Shown: piece after piece, positions 15,819 to 24,843 of the stretch
Numbering within the stretch: position 1 is the first letter of the stretch
How the letters are laid out: each line of letters begins with the position of its first letter
NCBI GenBank assembly: GCA_016712285.1
Contig: JADJRK010000001.1
Location: 2,480,001 to 2,544,000 of the forward strand
Source of the DNA: Planctomycetota bacterium
GTDB lineage: Bacteria; Planctomycetota; UBA8742; UBA2392
Length of the DNA: 64,000 nucleotides
Direction: 5' to 3'
Position numbers and translations under genes: made by a program
The notes under the pieces: generated by a model
Told to the model about the DNA's origin: nothing
Seen by the model: the letters and a program-made list of their open reading frames with translations, nothing else
Databases searched by the model: none

Positions 15819-16595
15819 ATGAAAATCGCGGTTTCAGGCGCGCTCGGCCGCATGGGCCAGCGCATTGCCGTGCTGGCCCTTGAGGCCGGCCACGAGATTG
15901 TCGCAGCGATCGACGTTGCACAACACGGCAAGAATTACGGGTCACTGATCGGGCAGGCCGGCGCCGACACCGAGTTGAAACCCAAATACGCCGGCGGCGC
16001 CGACGTGCTGATCGACTTTTCCCTCCCCCGCGGCTTCAGCGCCCGTGTGCACGAATGCGTCGAACATGGCACCGCGCTGGTGAGCGGCACCACCGGGCTC
16101 GATAACACGCAGCAGGCGGCGCTTACGCAGGCCGCAGCACAGATCGCCGCACTGTGGGCGCCCAATTTTTCGCTGGGTGTGAACCTGCTGTTTGCGCTGG
16201 CAAAGCGCGCGGCGGCCAGCCTGCCCGAGGGTTACGACATCGAGATCGTTGAGATGCACCACCGCCGCAAAATAGATGCTCCCAGCGGCACGGCCTTGGG
16301 CCTGCTGCGCGCAATCTGCGAGGGAAACGGCCGCAACCCCGACACGGTCGTTCGCCATGGCCGACACGGTGAAACCGGCCAACGCACGCCAACCGAAATC
16401 GGCATGCACGCCCTGCGCGGCGGCGACGTCGTGGGCGACCACACAGCCATCTTCGCCGCAGAGGGCGAGCGAATCGAGCTGACGCACAAAGCAAGCTCAC
16501 GCGACACTTTCGCCCGCGGTGCATTGAAAGCTGCCGAGTGGCTGCAAGGCCGGCCCGCAGGCGAGTACACCATGGCCCAGGTGCTGGGGCTTTGA
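15819..16595 (+). CDS. dapB: 4-hydroxy-tetrahydrodipicolinate reductase
   Basis: It catalyses the NAD(P)H-dependent reduction step of the diaminopimelate/lysine pathway. At 258 aa it shows the Rossmann N-terminus (SGALGRMGQ, 6-14), the SGTTGL loop (89-94), APNFSLGVN (114-122) and the DapB signature EMHHRRKIDAPSGTA (145-159), with catalytic His147 and Lys151. ATG 15819 has GAGGTG just upstream. It is a single gene; the neighbouring regulator converges on it across a hairpin. It makes DAP for peptidoglycan and lysine for protein. Confidence 0.96.
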   Translation: MKIAVSGALGRMGQRIAVLALEAGHEIVAAIDVAQHGKNYGSLIGQAGADTELKPKYAGGADVLIDFSLPRGFSARVHECVEHGTALVSGTTGLDNTQQAALTQAAAQIAALWAPNFSLGVNLLFALAKRAAASLPEGYDIEIVEMHHRRKIDAPSGTALGLLRAICEGNGRNPDTVVRHGRHGETGQRTPTEIGMHALRGGDVVGDHTAIFAAEGERIELTHKASSRDTFARGALKAAEWLQGRPAGEYTMAQVLGL

Positions 16596-16602
16596 GCGAC
16601 TG

Positions 16603-16635
16603 AAAAAGACACCGCCCGACATACGCCGGGCGGTG
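16603..16635 (-). terminator. Terminator of the HTH/receiver regulator gene
   Basis: Stem CACCGCCCG / CGGGCGGTG lies between dapB and the convergent regulator. The A-run AAAAAG at 16603-16608 is a T-run on the minus strand, so the strong direction is for the minus-strand regulator. It may also end dapB transcripts less efficiently. Confidence 0.8.
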
Positions 16636-16654
16636 CCTGAGGGAAGCCGACTGG

Positions 16655-17458
16655 CTACTCCGGCTTGAAATCGTCGTCGTCGTCCGCGCGGGACAGCACA
16701 CCGTCGTGGGTGGTCCGGAAGCCCTGCTTGGGCGTGGCTTTGCGCGTGAGCTTGTCGTCGAGAACCTCTCCGTTTTCGCCCTTGCGAATCTGCTTGGTGA
16801 TCTTGCCCGAAATCTTGCCCGAGATGCGGCCCGTGGTTGCGCGGCCGGTGGTTCCCTGTACGACAGGGCCGATCAGGCGCACGATACGCTCGACCAGCAC
16901 TTCGATCTCGAACGGCTTCTGGATCAGGTCATCGACGCCGCTGTCTACCAGCGCGTCAATGGCGTCCTGGTCGCGGCTTGAGGTAATGCCGACCACGGCG
17001 GTATCGCGCTGCTTGGGCAGGCTGCGGATACTGCGGCAGACCGCCTCGCCCTTCACGTCGCCAATCGCCAGCTCAAGCAACACAATGTTGGGCTGGAACT
17101 TGCCAAGCAGGTAGCCAGCCAGGAACGGCTCGCGGGCGGCCTCAACCTGGTACTCATACTCCTGCAAGCCCTTGCTGAGAACGCTGACAAACTGGCTATC
17201 CGCATCCAGCACCAGAATCCGGTTGTTGCGCGAGATCAGCGAGGTGGTGGGCAGACTGCGACGGTGACAGAAATCGTCCAAGTCTTCCTGGCTGATACGG
17301 GCGTGCCCGCCGGGCGTGCGATGGATCTTGAGCAAGCCCTTGCGAATCGCACCGATGATCGTGTTTCGGTGCACGTTGCAGATTTTTGCGACTTCGCTTG
17401 TGGTATAGTACTTGGTCACGGTTTGCCACCGAGCAAGAAGGGTAGTGAGAACTTGCAC
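16655..17458 (-). CDS. MerR/excisionase-type HTH protein with atypical receiver domain
   Basis: This 267-aa cytoplasmic regulator has an N-terminal helix-turn-helix (about 17-66: YYTTSEVAKICNVHRNTI, then RTPGGHARIS), as in BldC/MerR-type DNA-binding domains. A receiver-like domain follows (80-200). The phospho-acceptor position in the third strand is Glu, not Asp (NIVLLELAIG, Glu129). The first-strand acidic pair is also partly lost (VLDAD), while the switch Thr/Ser (GITSS) and Lys (IQKPFE) remain. The tail is basic, then ends in a DDDDD run. The start is GTG 17458 or GTG 17419, the latter giving MTKYYTTSE. It is probably controlled by something other than standard phosphorylation. The 257-bp AT-rich gap upstream likely holds its promoter. 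Confidence 0.75.
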   Translation of the reverse strand: MQVLTTLLARWQTVTKYYTTSEVAKICNVHRNTIIGAIRKGLLKIHRTPGGHARISQEDLDDFCHRRSLPTTSLISRNNRILVLDADSQFVSVLSKGLQEYEYQVEAAREPFLAGYLLGKFQPNIVLLELAIGDVKGEAVCRSIRSLPKQRDTAVVGITSSRDQDAIDALVDSGVDDLIQKPFEIEVLVERIVRLIGPVVQGTTGRATTGRISGKISGKITKQIRKGENGEVLDDKLTRKATPKQGFRTTHDGVLSRADDDDDFKPE

Positions 17459-17715
17459 TGACTCTTAGGGTTTGACTGTACCTTGTCAGGCGCGGTTCGT
17501 CGAAGGAAAAGGTGATCCAAAACTTGACCAAATGTGTTGACTGACACACCATGTTCAATCTGTAAAATATTCGTACAACGGTACTTATGGCGATATGACG
17601 ATATTCGTCAATTGCCCAAAACTCCCTCGATAATACTGAACAACTGGTGAGTCACGAGCTTATGTAGTGGCGCGATTTTTGCCACTTGTCTCACGTCGCT
17701 TCTGTGCGGGCAGGC

Positions 17716-20349
17716 CTACTCTCGCGCGATTTCCTTCAGCCTCAAAAGTTCGGCCAGCGCCTGTTCCGGTGTGACCGCCGTCGTGTCCAGGTCGTCCAGC
17801 GCCTTGAGCGCCCGGTTTTCACTCACCGTGAACAGGCTCAGCTGCGACTGCCGGGGTCGCTTGAGGTTGGGACCCGCCGGCTGTCCCTTGAGCGCCTTGC
17901 CTGACAGCACCGGGCTGTCGGCTTCGAGTTTGGCCAGAATGGCGCGGGCGCGCGAGACAATGTCGCCGGGTATGCCCGCCAGCTTGGCCACGTGGATGCC
18001 ATAGCTGCGGTCGGCGCCACCCTCGGCAATCTGGTGCAGGAAGATCAGCTCGTCGTTCCACTCGCGCACGACCACGTTCAGGTTCTTCACGCCGCTGAAC
18101 TGCAACGCGAGTTGCGTAAGCTCATGGTAATGCGTGGCAAAGAACGTGCGCGCCTTCACCTCGCGCAGGAGATATTCACTGACTGCCCACGCGATACTGA
18201 CACCATCAAAGGTGCTCGTTCCGCGCCCGACCTCATCCAGAACAATCAGGCTTCTGTTCGTGGCATGGTTCAGGATGTTCGCCGTCTCAGCCATCTCCAC
18301 CATGAACGTGCTTTGCCCCTGGCCGATGTCATCCGCGCTGCCAAGCCGCGTGAAAATGCGGTCGACCACGCCAATGCGCGCCTCGCGCGCCGGCACAAAG
18401 CTGCCCGCCTGCGCCAGCAGCACACACAACGCGACCGTGCGCACATAGGTGCTCTTGCCGGCCATGTTCGGGCCTGTGACAACGGCCATCGTCACGCCCG
18501 ACTCCAGGGTGATGTCGTTGGGGACACACTTGCCCGCTTCGAGCGTCGATTCGAGCACCGCGTGCCGTGCGCCCAGCACTTTGAGGTCACGGCTGTCGTC
18601 GATCACAGGCCTTACCCAGCCGCGCTCATGGGCGACTGCGGCCAGGCCCGCGAGCACGTCGACCAGCGCGGTCAGGCGGGCGGCGGCCAGCAGGCGCGCG
18701 GCATGGGCCGTCAACTCGTCGCGCATGTCGCTGAACAGTTGCGACTCCAGCGCATGGATGCGCTTTTCCGCGTTCAGGATCTTTGACTCGTACTCTTTGA
18801 GCTCGGGCGTGATGTAGCGCTCGGCTCCCTTCAGCGTCTGCTTGCGGATGTAGTTTGCCGGTGCTTTCCCGGCCTGCGCGTGGGTAATCTCAATGTAGTA
18901 GCCGAACACTGAATTGAACCCGACCTTCAGGCTGGGGATGCCAGTGCGCTCGACCTCGGCGGCCTGGTAGCGGGTCATCCAGCCGCTGCCCTCGCGCCCC
19001 AGTGCCCGCAATTCGTCAAGCTCGGCATTCACGCCGTCGCGGATCACGCCGCCTTCCTTGAGGTTCGCGGGCGGTTCGTCGGCCAGGCGCGACTCGAGCA
19101 ACTCGCGCAGGTCAGCCAGTGCATCCAGCGACTCCGATGCATAGCTCAACAGGGCGCTTTCAGCGCCGGCCAGCGCCCCGCGCACCAGCGGCAACCGGCG
19201 CAACGCCAGGCGCAACCCCGCCAGGTCGCGCGGGTTGGCGCGTGCGCTGCCCAGCTTGCCCGCAAGGCGCTCAAGGTCAGGCAAGCCGCCCAGCGCTTCG
19301 CGCAGCAGGTTCAGGCGGCGCGGCGTGTGGACCAGCTCGTCCACGGCTGCATGGCGGGCGTTGACCTTTCGCGGGTCGGTCAGTGGTGCCGTAAGCCAGC
19401 TGCGCATCTCGCGCGCGCCCATGGCCGTCGCCGTGCGATCCAGTGAGTCCAGCAGGCTGCCGCTGCGGCGGTTCTCGCGCAGGGTGTGGGTCACTTCCAG
19501 AGCGTCCAGCGTGGCGCGGTCCAGCGCCATGACTTCGCGCGGGTCAAACCGCTCGAGTGACCGGATGTGCCGAATGTTGCCGCGCTGGTTTTCAGCAAGG
19601 TACGCCAGCAGCGCGCCCGCCGCGGCCAACTCGGGCCCCTTCTCGTCCTCAAACCCGAAGCCGCGCAGCGTCTTCACACCCAGGTGCCGCTGCAACTCCG
19701 CGACCGCGCGCTTGCCATCGAAACTGAAGTCGGGCGCGGCGGTAAGGCTGGCACCGGTCTCGTTGCGCAAGGCGAGGATGCGCTCCCGTTGCTCGGCCCA
19801 CAGCTTTTCAGGCAGCAGCAGCTCCGCTGGCTCAAGGCGCGCCAGCGCGGGCGCAAAATCACTCTCGCCGGCAGGACAGCACAGAAAACGGCCGGTCGAT
19901 AGCTCGGCCCACGCCAAACCGCCTGCGGCTTTGCCCTTTGGCGGCAGCCAGCAGGCAATGATGCTGGGCTTGCGCGCATCCAGCAGCGTTTCTTCGAGCA
20001 CGGTTCCCGGCGTGATCACGCGGGTTACGTCACGCTTGACCAGCCCCTTGGCCTCGGCTGGGTCTTCGACCTGTTCGCAGATCACGACACGCAAGCCGGC
20101 TTCAAGCAGGCGCGGCAGGTGCTGGTCCAGTGCGCGCAGCGGAAATCCCGCCATGGCGATGGGGTTGCCGGCCTGGTCGTCGCCGCGCGTGGTCAGCGTG
20201 ATGCCGAGCGTCTGGGCAAGCTGTTTGGCGTCTTCGAAAAAGGTCTCGTAGAAGTCGCCCATCTGGTACAGCAGCAGCGCGCCGGCGTGCTGGTCTTTCA
20301 GCTCGCGGTACTGCCGCATCGCGGGCGAATCTTCCCCTTTGCGCGTCAT
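17716..20349 (-). CDS. mutS: DNA mismatch repair protein MutS
   Basis: This 877-aa ATPase recognises mismatches. The N-terminal mismatch-binding domain starts at SPAMRQYRELKDQHAGALLL and contains the Phe-x-Glu wedge segment (GDFYETFFEDA). The clamp/lever helices follow. The ATPase domain has Walker A GPNMAGKST (about 625-633), Walker B and signature DEVGRGTSTFDG, and ATHYHEL. The ATG at 20349 (MTRKGEDSPAM) is chosen because the conserved domain begins there; the open frame extends 83 codons upstream over the riboswitch region without homology. No mutL is adjacent. Confidence 0.97.
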   Translation of the reverse strand: MTRKGEDSPAMRQYRELKDQHAGALLLYQMGDFYETFFEDAKQLAQTLGITLTTRGDDQAGNPIAMAGFPLRALDQHLPRLLEAGLRVVICEQVEDPAEAKGLVKRDVTRVITPGTVLEETLLDARKPSIIACWLPPKGKAAGGLAWAELSTGRFLCCPAGESDFAPALARLEPAELLLPEKLWAEQRERILALRNETGASLTAAPDFSFDGKRAVAELQRHLGVKTLRGFGFEDEKGPELAAAGALLAYLAENQRGNIRHIRSLERFDPREVMALDRATLDALEVTHTLRENRRSGSLLDSLDRTATAMGAREMRSWLTAPLTDPRKVNARHAAVDELVHTPRRLNLLREALGGLPDLERLAGKLGSARANPRDLAGLRLALRRLPLVRGALAGAESALLSYASESLDALADLRELLESRLADEPPANLKEGGVIRDGVNAELDELRALGREGSGWMTRYQAAEVERTGIPSLKVGFNSVFGYYIEITHAQAGKAPANYIRKQTLKGAERYITPELKEYESKILNAEKRIHALESQLFSDMRDELTAHAARLLAAARLTALVDVLAGLAAVAHERGWVRPVIDDSRDLKVLGARHAVLESTLEAGKCVPNDITLESGVTMAVVTGPNMAGKSTYVRTVALCVLLAQAGSFVPAREARIGVVDRIFTRLGSADDIGQGQSTFMVEMAETANILNHATNRSLIVLDEVGRGTSTFDGVSIAWAVSEYLLREVKARTFFATHYHELTQLALQFSGVKNLNVVVREWNDELIFLHQIAEGGADRSYGIHVAKLAGIPGDIVSRARAILAKLEADSPVLSGKALKGQPAGPNLKRPRQSQLSLFTVSENRALKALDDLDTTAVTPEQALAELLRLKEIARE

Positions 20350-20425
20350 GGCGCGGAAGATAGCAACGCACGGCACCCGCACACCAAGGAATGTTTGACT
20401 TCCGGTGCTACGGCGTGATACTGCG

Positions 20426-20590
20426 CGCGCCACGGCATTGGGGATCAAGGATCCCCGGGAACTCTGGTGAAAATCCAGGACGGCCCCGCCGCTGTGACCG
20501 GGAACGAAACCGCATCTGCCATTGCCCGAAGGTGGGCGAGAAGGCGCGGAAGTAGGCTCAAGCCCGGAAGTCAGAAGACCTGACGTGGCG
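20426..20590 (+). ncRNA. Cobalamin (B12) riboswitch
   Basis: The consensus order is present: GGGAACTCTGGTGAAAATCC, GGACGGCCCCGCC, GCTGTGACCGGGAACGA, a CCATTGCCC...GGGCGAGAAGGCG arm, GAAGTAGG, and the B12-box-like GTCAGAAGACCTGAC. An 8-bp closing P1 stem (GCGCCACG 20426-20433 with CGTGGCGC 20583-20590) frames it exactly. Downstream hairpins GCCCTCGCGGGAGGGC (20600-20615) and a GGGTTCG/CGAACCC stem (about 20627-20650) could form the expression platform. The 430-bp gap between mutS and the next gene holds this element and a leader of about 190 nt with no other clear gene. It controls the surface protein gene at 20781. Confidence 0.92.
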
Positions 20591-20780
20591 CTGCACAACC
20601 GCCCTCGCGGGAGGGCAAGGTGACACGGGGTTCGCGCAGCGAACGAACCCGGGGCCGCACAGCGACCTTGGGAAACACCCGTGCCGCATTGCTTCCCGTG
20701 TGCCCAGTGGTTGTGGTTTGGCGGGCGAGGGCCTTGCCAGACGCGCAGTACGCGCCGTCTCGGGCATGCCGGAGTTTCTC

Positions 20781-22337
20781 ATGCGTTTCCTGTTGGTGTG
20801 TGCCGCGCTCGCGGCAGGCGGGCTGTTGTCCGCACAAGCAAACTACTTTGTCTCCACTACGCCGGGCTACCAGGTTGCACAGCACGACGTGCCCTTTGCG
20901 GGCTCGACCAGTTTTTCCCTTCCCGGCGGCGCCGATTGGGACCCCAGCGGCAGCGACTTCTACTACTACGACTCAGCCGCCGAGGCGATCCGGCGATTTG
21001 ACACCAGCGCCAGCGCGCCCGTGGCCACGGCGTTGTTCAACGTGCCCAACCCGGTGTTCGGCCCGTACGTTGACTCGCTGGCGTTTGACCCGTTCGTCAC
21101 GACCGACCTGTACGCGATTGAAAGCGGCGCACAGGTGATTCACAAGCTGCGGCGAAGCGGCTTGGACACGCTGGACCCGGCCTTTGGCACGGGCGGTGTG
21201 CAGACCGGGCCGCAGTACGCCTTCTATCCCTTCGACCTTGAGTTTGACACATTTGGCCGCCTGTTCTGCATCGGCAGCAGCGGCGGCAGCATCAGCGGTG
21301 TGTTCATCATCGACAAGGCGACACTGGCGGCGACACAGGTGGTGGACATCAACAGCCCCGCCGGCGCGCCGTTTTCGGGACCTATAGCGTTTGACGCCAT
21401 GGGTAACCTGCACATCGGCTTGCCCCCGGCGACGTTCGGCGCGCTCAGCCCGTTCCGCATCGTGCGCTTCGACAAAGCCGATCTCGACGTTGCCGTGAAT
21501 TCCTCAGGCGCAACCGTGCTAGACATGAACGACGGCACGATGGTCGTAGACGCGCTCGATGGTTTTCCTGCCGGCGGCAGCATGGGTTTCCGCACTGAAG
21601 GCGGGCAGCAGGTGCTGTATTTCGCGGGCTACACCGGCGACGTGTACCGCAGCGTGCTGGCCACGCGCGCCTTTACCGTGTTCGCCTTCGGCGACGTGCC
21701 TGCGCCGAACACCGAGCATTTTCACACGGCACTCTGCGTTGAATCGCGTACCAGCGACTACCGGCCGTACTCGGGCGACACCACGCGCATGCTTGTCAGC
21801 ATGGCGACGCGCGATGGCTCATTCGTCGTCCAGAACCACGGGCTGTGCGTGCTGGCGTGCGCGGGCGCGCCTGTAGGCATCAGCAGCCTGGCCCTTACCG
21901 ACGCGCCGACAGCCATGACCAATGGCGTGACATATCGCTTCGAAGTCGAGCTGCGCGACGCCACGGACACGCTGGTGACCACTGACGCCGGCATCAGCGT
22001 CCAGATCCTTTCCGGCAGCGGCACCCTGGGCGGCACGCTGTACGGCGTTGCTTACGGCGGCGTGGCTGTGTTCGACGACCTGGTGCTCAGCGGCGGCAGC
22101 GGCAGCATCATCCTGCGCTTTTCGCTGGCCGGCACCGCGGTCACAGAGGACAGCGCTGTCATCAATGTCAGCGGAGGCACCGGCGGCAGCGGCAGCAGCA
22201 CCCTCAAGGACAGTGACAACGGCAACTGTTCGACGGGTGGCAGCGGGGCAAACTGGCTTGCGCTGCTGGCGCTGTCGGCTCTAGTCGCTGTGGCGGCTCG
22301 GTTGCGGCCAAGACGGCCCGCGGTTGCGGCACGGTAA
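20781..22337 (+). CDS. Riboswitch-controlled surface protein, predicted beta-propeller with C-terminal sorting signal
   Basis: This 518-aa exported protein has a signal peptide (MRFLLVCAALAAGGLLSAQA) and repeated blade-like units of the form xxFDxxGxLY/H (ADWDPSGSDFYYYD, SLAFDPFVTTDLYAI, LEFDTFGRLFCIGSS, IAFDAMGNLHIGL, GQQVLYFAGYTGDVY), suggesting an NHL/SMP-30-like propeller. An Ig-like domain follows (about 375-470). The C-terminus is tripartite: Cys and Gly/Ser-rich (NCSTGGSGAN), a helix (WLALLALSALVAVAA) and an Arg tail, resembling GlyGly-CTERM or MYXO-CTERM anchors. ATG 20781 follows GGAG by 6 nt. It is the only gene downstream of the B12 riboswitch, so a role in cobalamin capture is likely by context. 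Bacteroides BtuG, a cobalamin-binding surface propeller, is an analogy, not a detected homolog. Confidence 0.7.
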   Translation: MRFLLVCAALAAGGLLSAQANYFVSTTPGYQVAQHDVPFAGSTSFSLPGGADWDPSGSDFYYYDSAAEAIRRFDTSASAPVATALFNVPNPVFGPYVDSLAFDPFVTTDLYAIESGAQVIHKLRRSGLDTLDPAFGTGGVQTGPQYAFYPFDLEFDTFGRLFCIGSSGGSISGVFIIDKATLAATQVVDINSPAGAPFSGPIAFDAMGNLHIGLPPATFGALSPFRIVRFDKADLDVAVNSSGATVLDMNDGTMVVDALDGFPAGGSMGFRTEGGQQVLYFAGYTGDVYRSVLATRAFTVFAFGDVPAPNTEHFHTALCVESRTSDYRPYSGDTTRMLVSMATRDGSFVVQNHGLCVLACAGAPVGISSLALTDAPTAMTNGVTYRFEVELRDATDTLVTTDAGISVQILSGSGTLGGTLYGVAYGGVAVFDDLVLSGGSGSIILRFSLAGTAVTEDSAVINVSGGTGGSGSSTLKDSDNGNCSTGGSGANWLALLALSALVAVAARLRPRRPAVAAR

Positions 22338-22347
22338 CCAGACCCTG

Positions 22348-22375
22348 GCGGGCGGGCGCATAAGCGCCCGCCCGC
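22348..22375 (+). terminator. Strong hairpin after the propeller gene
   Basis: Perfect 12-bp arms GCGGGCGGGCGC / GCGCCCGCCCGC with loop ATAA begin 10 nt after the stop codon. There is no real T-run (GCTCAATTT follows), so the terminator call rests on stem strength and position. Confidence 0.6.
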
Positions 22376-22455
22376 GCTCAATTTGCGCGCTCTCTCGCGT
22401 GTGGAACCGTTTTTGCATACCTTAACTGCAGAGGGCAGGGCACAGGACGGCAACA

Positions 22456-24384
22456 ATGGCAATGCACACAAGTCCGGGACGGCGATTGGCGCGCACGCTG
22501 TTCGCGTTCGTGTTGTTCGCGGCAATCTTCGGCGCCGGGTGCGCCACCGTCGCAGTGGTCGCAGCCCAGGAAGCCAAGCCGCCGGTTGCCGAGACTGATA
22601 AGAAGAAGCCCGAAACAGACGACGCAAAGCCGCGCGGCCCTGACGAAGTCTATCAACCCCTGCCAGCCGATGGCCTGTACACCGGCACAGTGCCCGAACG
22701 CACCTACAAAGCCGTCATCCTGCGCGCGCCTGCATTCGATGGCGACGACGACCCTGAAGCCGGCTTGCCCGTCTGGGCCAAGCCGGGCGCCGCGGGCCTG
22801 CGCATGATGCTTGAGCAGCAGCTTGAGTACCTGCCGCAGGTGTTTCATGAGCGCTCATTGATCCGCGCCGAGCGCTACCAGCCGCAACTTCGCTTGAAAG
22901 AAATTCCGCGTGCCGGCAGCGAAATCCAGCGCGCACAGAAGTTCGAATCGCTCGAACATGCCGCCACCACCTTCGGGGCCGAGTACGTGTTTCTTGTCAG
23001 CTACGCCCGGCCCATGGAGGACCAGCCGCCGATTGCCGCGATCGTGCGCTACCGGCGCGGCCAGGGCGTCGAGCACCACGTAAGCGTGGCCCTTGAGCGC
23101 GCCGGCAAGCCTGAAGCCGACAGCCTTGTGACTGCGCTGGAAGGCGCCGTGGCCGCCATCACCACGGGCATTGGCGCCGTCACGAAGGCGGACGGCACGA
23201 TAGTGCAGGTACCGCACGCGCCGGTGCCGCGGCTTGTGTCACAGGACAAGTCGCTGAAATCACTGATGGAGATACGCAGCGCCCTCGAGCGCGGCCAGAC
23301 CACAGACGCCTGGATTGCCTGGGAAGACCTGGCCAAGCGCGAAACCGCAATCGGCCGCGCGGCCCTGTGGGGCCACGAAGTGTTCTTTGCGCTCGCCGGC
23401 AGCGGCGGCACACCCGAAGAAATGGAAAAGATGCAAAGGCGCTGCCTGCAAGTCGCCATCGACGGCCTGCGCCATGCGCCCAACGACGTCATGCTTCGCG
23501 GCAAGCTGTGCTGGAACGGCTTTCTGTGGCACGGCCGCCGTGACTGGGCGCTGGCGGGCATCAAACAGACACTGCAAGTTCAGCCGCTGAACCCCCAGTT
23601 GCTGGAGTGGCACACGCTGATCGCCAACTACACCGACGAAGACCGGACTTCACAGGCCAGATGGATCGAGTCGCAGGACATCGCCAGGCTGAAAGACGGC
23701 CGCATTGAATTGATCCTGGGCAACACGTACTTCGGCAGCGGAAGATATGCGGCAGGCATTGAGTGGTACCGCAAGGGCATCGCGCTTGCGCCCGACGAGC
23801 ACGAGTTGCACCAGAGCCTTGGCCAGTGCGCCGTCTACGAAGCCGAGCGCCTGATGAAAACCGACCTGCCGGGCGACGAGGGCAAGGCCCAACGCCAACT
23901 GGCAGAAGAAATGTTCTTTCTGTCGGCTGACAGCCTGTGGCGCGCCCTTGAACTGGACCCGATTCACGACATTGAGTACTACGCCGACTACTACATCCGT
24001 GCCATCACGTTCAACTACACGCGGCTGCCAACGGGCACGAAGGACCTTGACCGGTTGTTCCTGATGTGGGCCGTGCGTGACGGGCTGCAGACATCGTCAC
24101 GCAGTTTCAAGCTGGATCGTTTGGTGGAAAAGCTGATCGACCAGCAGCGGCTGACTTCGCGCAAGCTGGCGCGTGAGTCAGAACCCGGCGACGCTGACTT
24201 TGCGTTCCAGGTGCAGGCGCGGCTGGTATTCTCAAACGTTGACCGCGACCCCGACGAGACGGTTCACTGCCTGTGGTTGATGCAGCAGCAGGGCCTGCGG
24301 CCCCTGCGCTACACGGGCTGGATGCGCACCTTCGGCCCGCTGGTCAATGAATACAAGCCCGAGGGCGAGGGCAAGAAAGAATAG
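22456..24384 (+). CDS. TPR-containing putative lipoprotein
   Basis: This 642-aa protein has an N-terminal export signal with a lipobox-like IFGAGC after a hydrophobic stretch (about 12-28). A charged Pro/Lys linker follows, then a domain around residues 75-245 (AVILRAPAFDGDDD; EYVFLVSYARPM), and a TPR-rich C-terminal half (for example NTYFGSGRYAAGIEWYRKGI, residues about 425-445). A conserved catalytic motif is not apparent. ATG 22456 fits the signal; ATG 22462 is equally possible. The following genes are oriented the same way after 64 bp. It is likely an envelope-tethered scaffold protein; function unknown. Confidence 0.6.
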   Translation: MAMHTSPGRRLARTLFAFVLFAAIFGAGCATVAVVAAQEAKPPVAETDKKKPETDDAKPRGPDEVYQPLPADGLYTGTVPERTYKAVILRAPAFDGDDDPEAGLPVWAKPGAAGLRMMLEQQLEYLPQVFHERSLIRAERYQPQLRLKEIPRAGSEIQRAQKFESLEHAATTFGAEYVFLVSYARPMEDQPPIAAIVRYRRGQGVEHHVSVALERAGKPEADSLVTALEGAVAAITTGIGAVTKADGTIVQVPHAPVPRLVSQDKSLKSLMEIRSALERGQTTDAWIAWEDLAKRETAIGRAALWGHEVFFALAGSGGTPEEMEKMQRRCLQVAIDGLRHAPNDVMLRGKLCWNGFLWHGRRDWALAGIKQTLQVQPLNPQLLEWHTLIANYTDEDRTSQARWIESQDIARLKDGRIELILGNTYFGSGRYAAGIEWYRKGIALAPDEHELHQSLGQCAVYEAERLMKTDLPGDEGKAQRQLAEEMFFLSADSLWRALELDPIHDIEYYADYYIRAITFNYTRLPTGTKDLDRLFLMWAVRDGLQTSSRSFKLDRLVEKLIDQQRLTSRKLARESEPGDADFAFQVQARLVFSNVDRDPDETVHCLWLMQQQGLRPLRYTGWMRTFGPLVNEYKPEGEGKKE

Positions 24385-24448
24385 CGCCCTGTATCCAACC
24401 GAATTTCTTGGGTGCGATTTGCTGCCGCTTGGGTAAAGTCCGCGCCCT

Positions 24449-24808
24449 ATGGAAGCCTCTGATTTCAACGACGCGTTTCTGGATACCCAGTACCTCAAGC
24501 TGGATGAGGGCGCGTTGGGATTCATCTTCACACGCGAACGGCTGGCCAAGGCGCTGGCGATGCCGGCCCCCGAGGTCAAGCGCATGCTTGCCGACAACCA
24601 CGGCGCGCTGGTTGACCTGATGGCGGTGACCACGCGGCGCATCCTGCACGAGGCGTTCTATACGCAGTTGTTCGAAGACCTGGCGGCACTTCCTGACGAG
24701 AAGGCCTATCCGTTCATCCACCTGGCGCTGCGCAAGCTGGACGACGCAGAAGTGGAAGCCGCGCGGGTCAAGGTGGTCAAGGCGTTTCAGGAAAAGCGCA
24801 AGAAGTAA
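24449..24808 (+). CDS. Hypothetical small helical protein
   Basis: This is a 119-aa soluble protein, mostly helical and charged, with no signal peptide or metal motif. Visible segments are ALGFIFTRERLAKALAM, VDLMAVTTRRILHEAFYT and a Lys-rich C-terminus. I do not recognise it. It lies between the TPR lipoprotein gene and another small gene on the same strand and may belong to the same transcript (gap of 64 bp before, 35 bp after). Confidence 0.55.
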   Translation: MEASDFNDAFLDTQYLKLDEGALGFIFTRERLAKALAMPAPEVKRMLADNHGALVDLMAVTTRRILHEAFYTQLFEDLAALPDEKAYPFIHLALRKLDDAEVEAARVKVVKAFQEKRKK

Positions 24809-24843
24809 GTGCGGCCCGCCGCAGAATACCGGAGGAAGTACCC

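Noticed and set aside
17992..20251. Long plus-strand frames opposite mutS
   Set aside because: Antisense of a complete mutS; no domains, atypical composition.
20640..20780. Possible second riboswitch or small gene between the B12 riboswitch and the propeller gene
   Set aside because: Some B12-box-like words appear on the opposite strand (CCACTGGGC, CGGGAAG) but the order and closing stem are missing.
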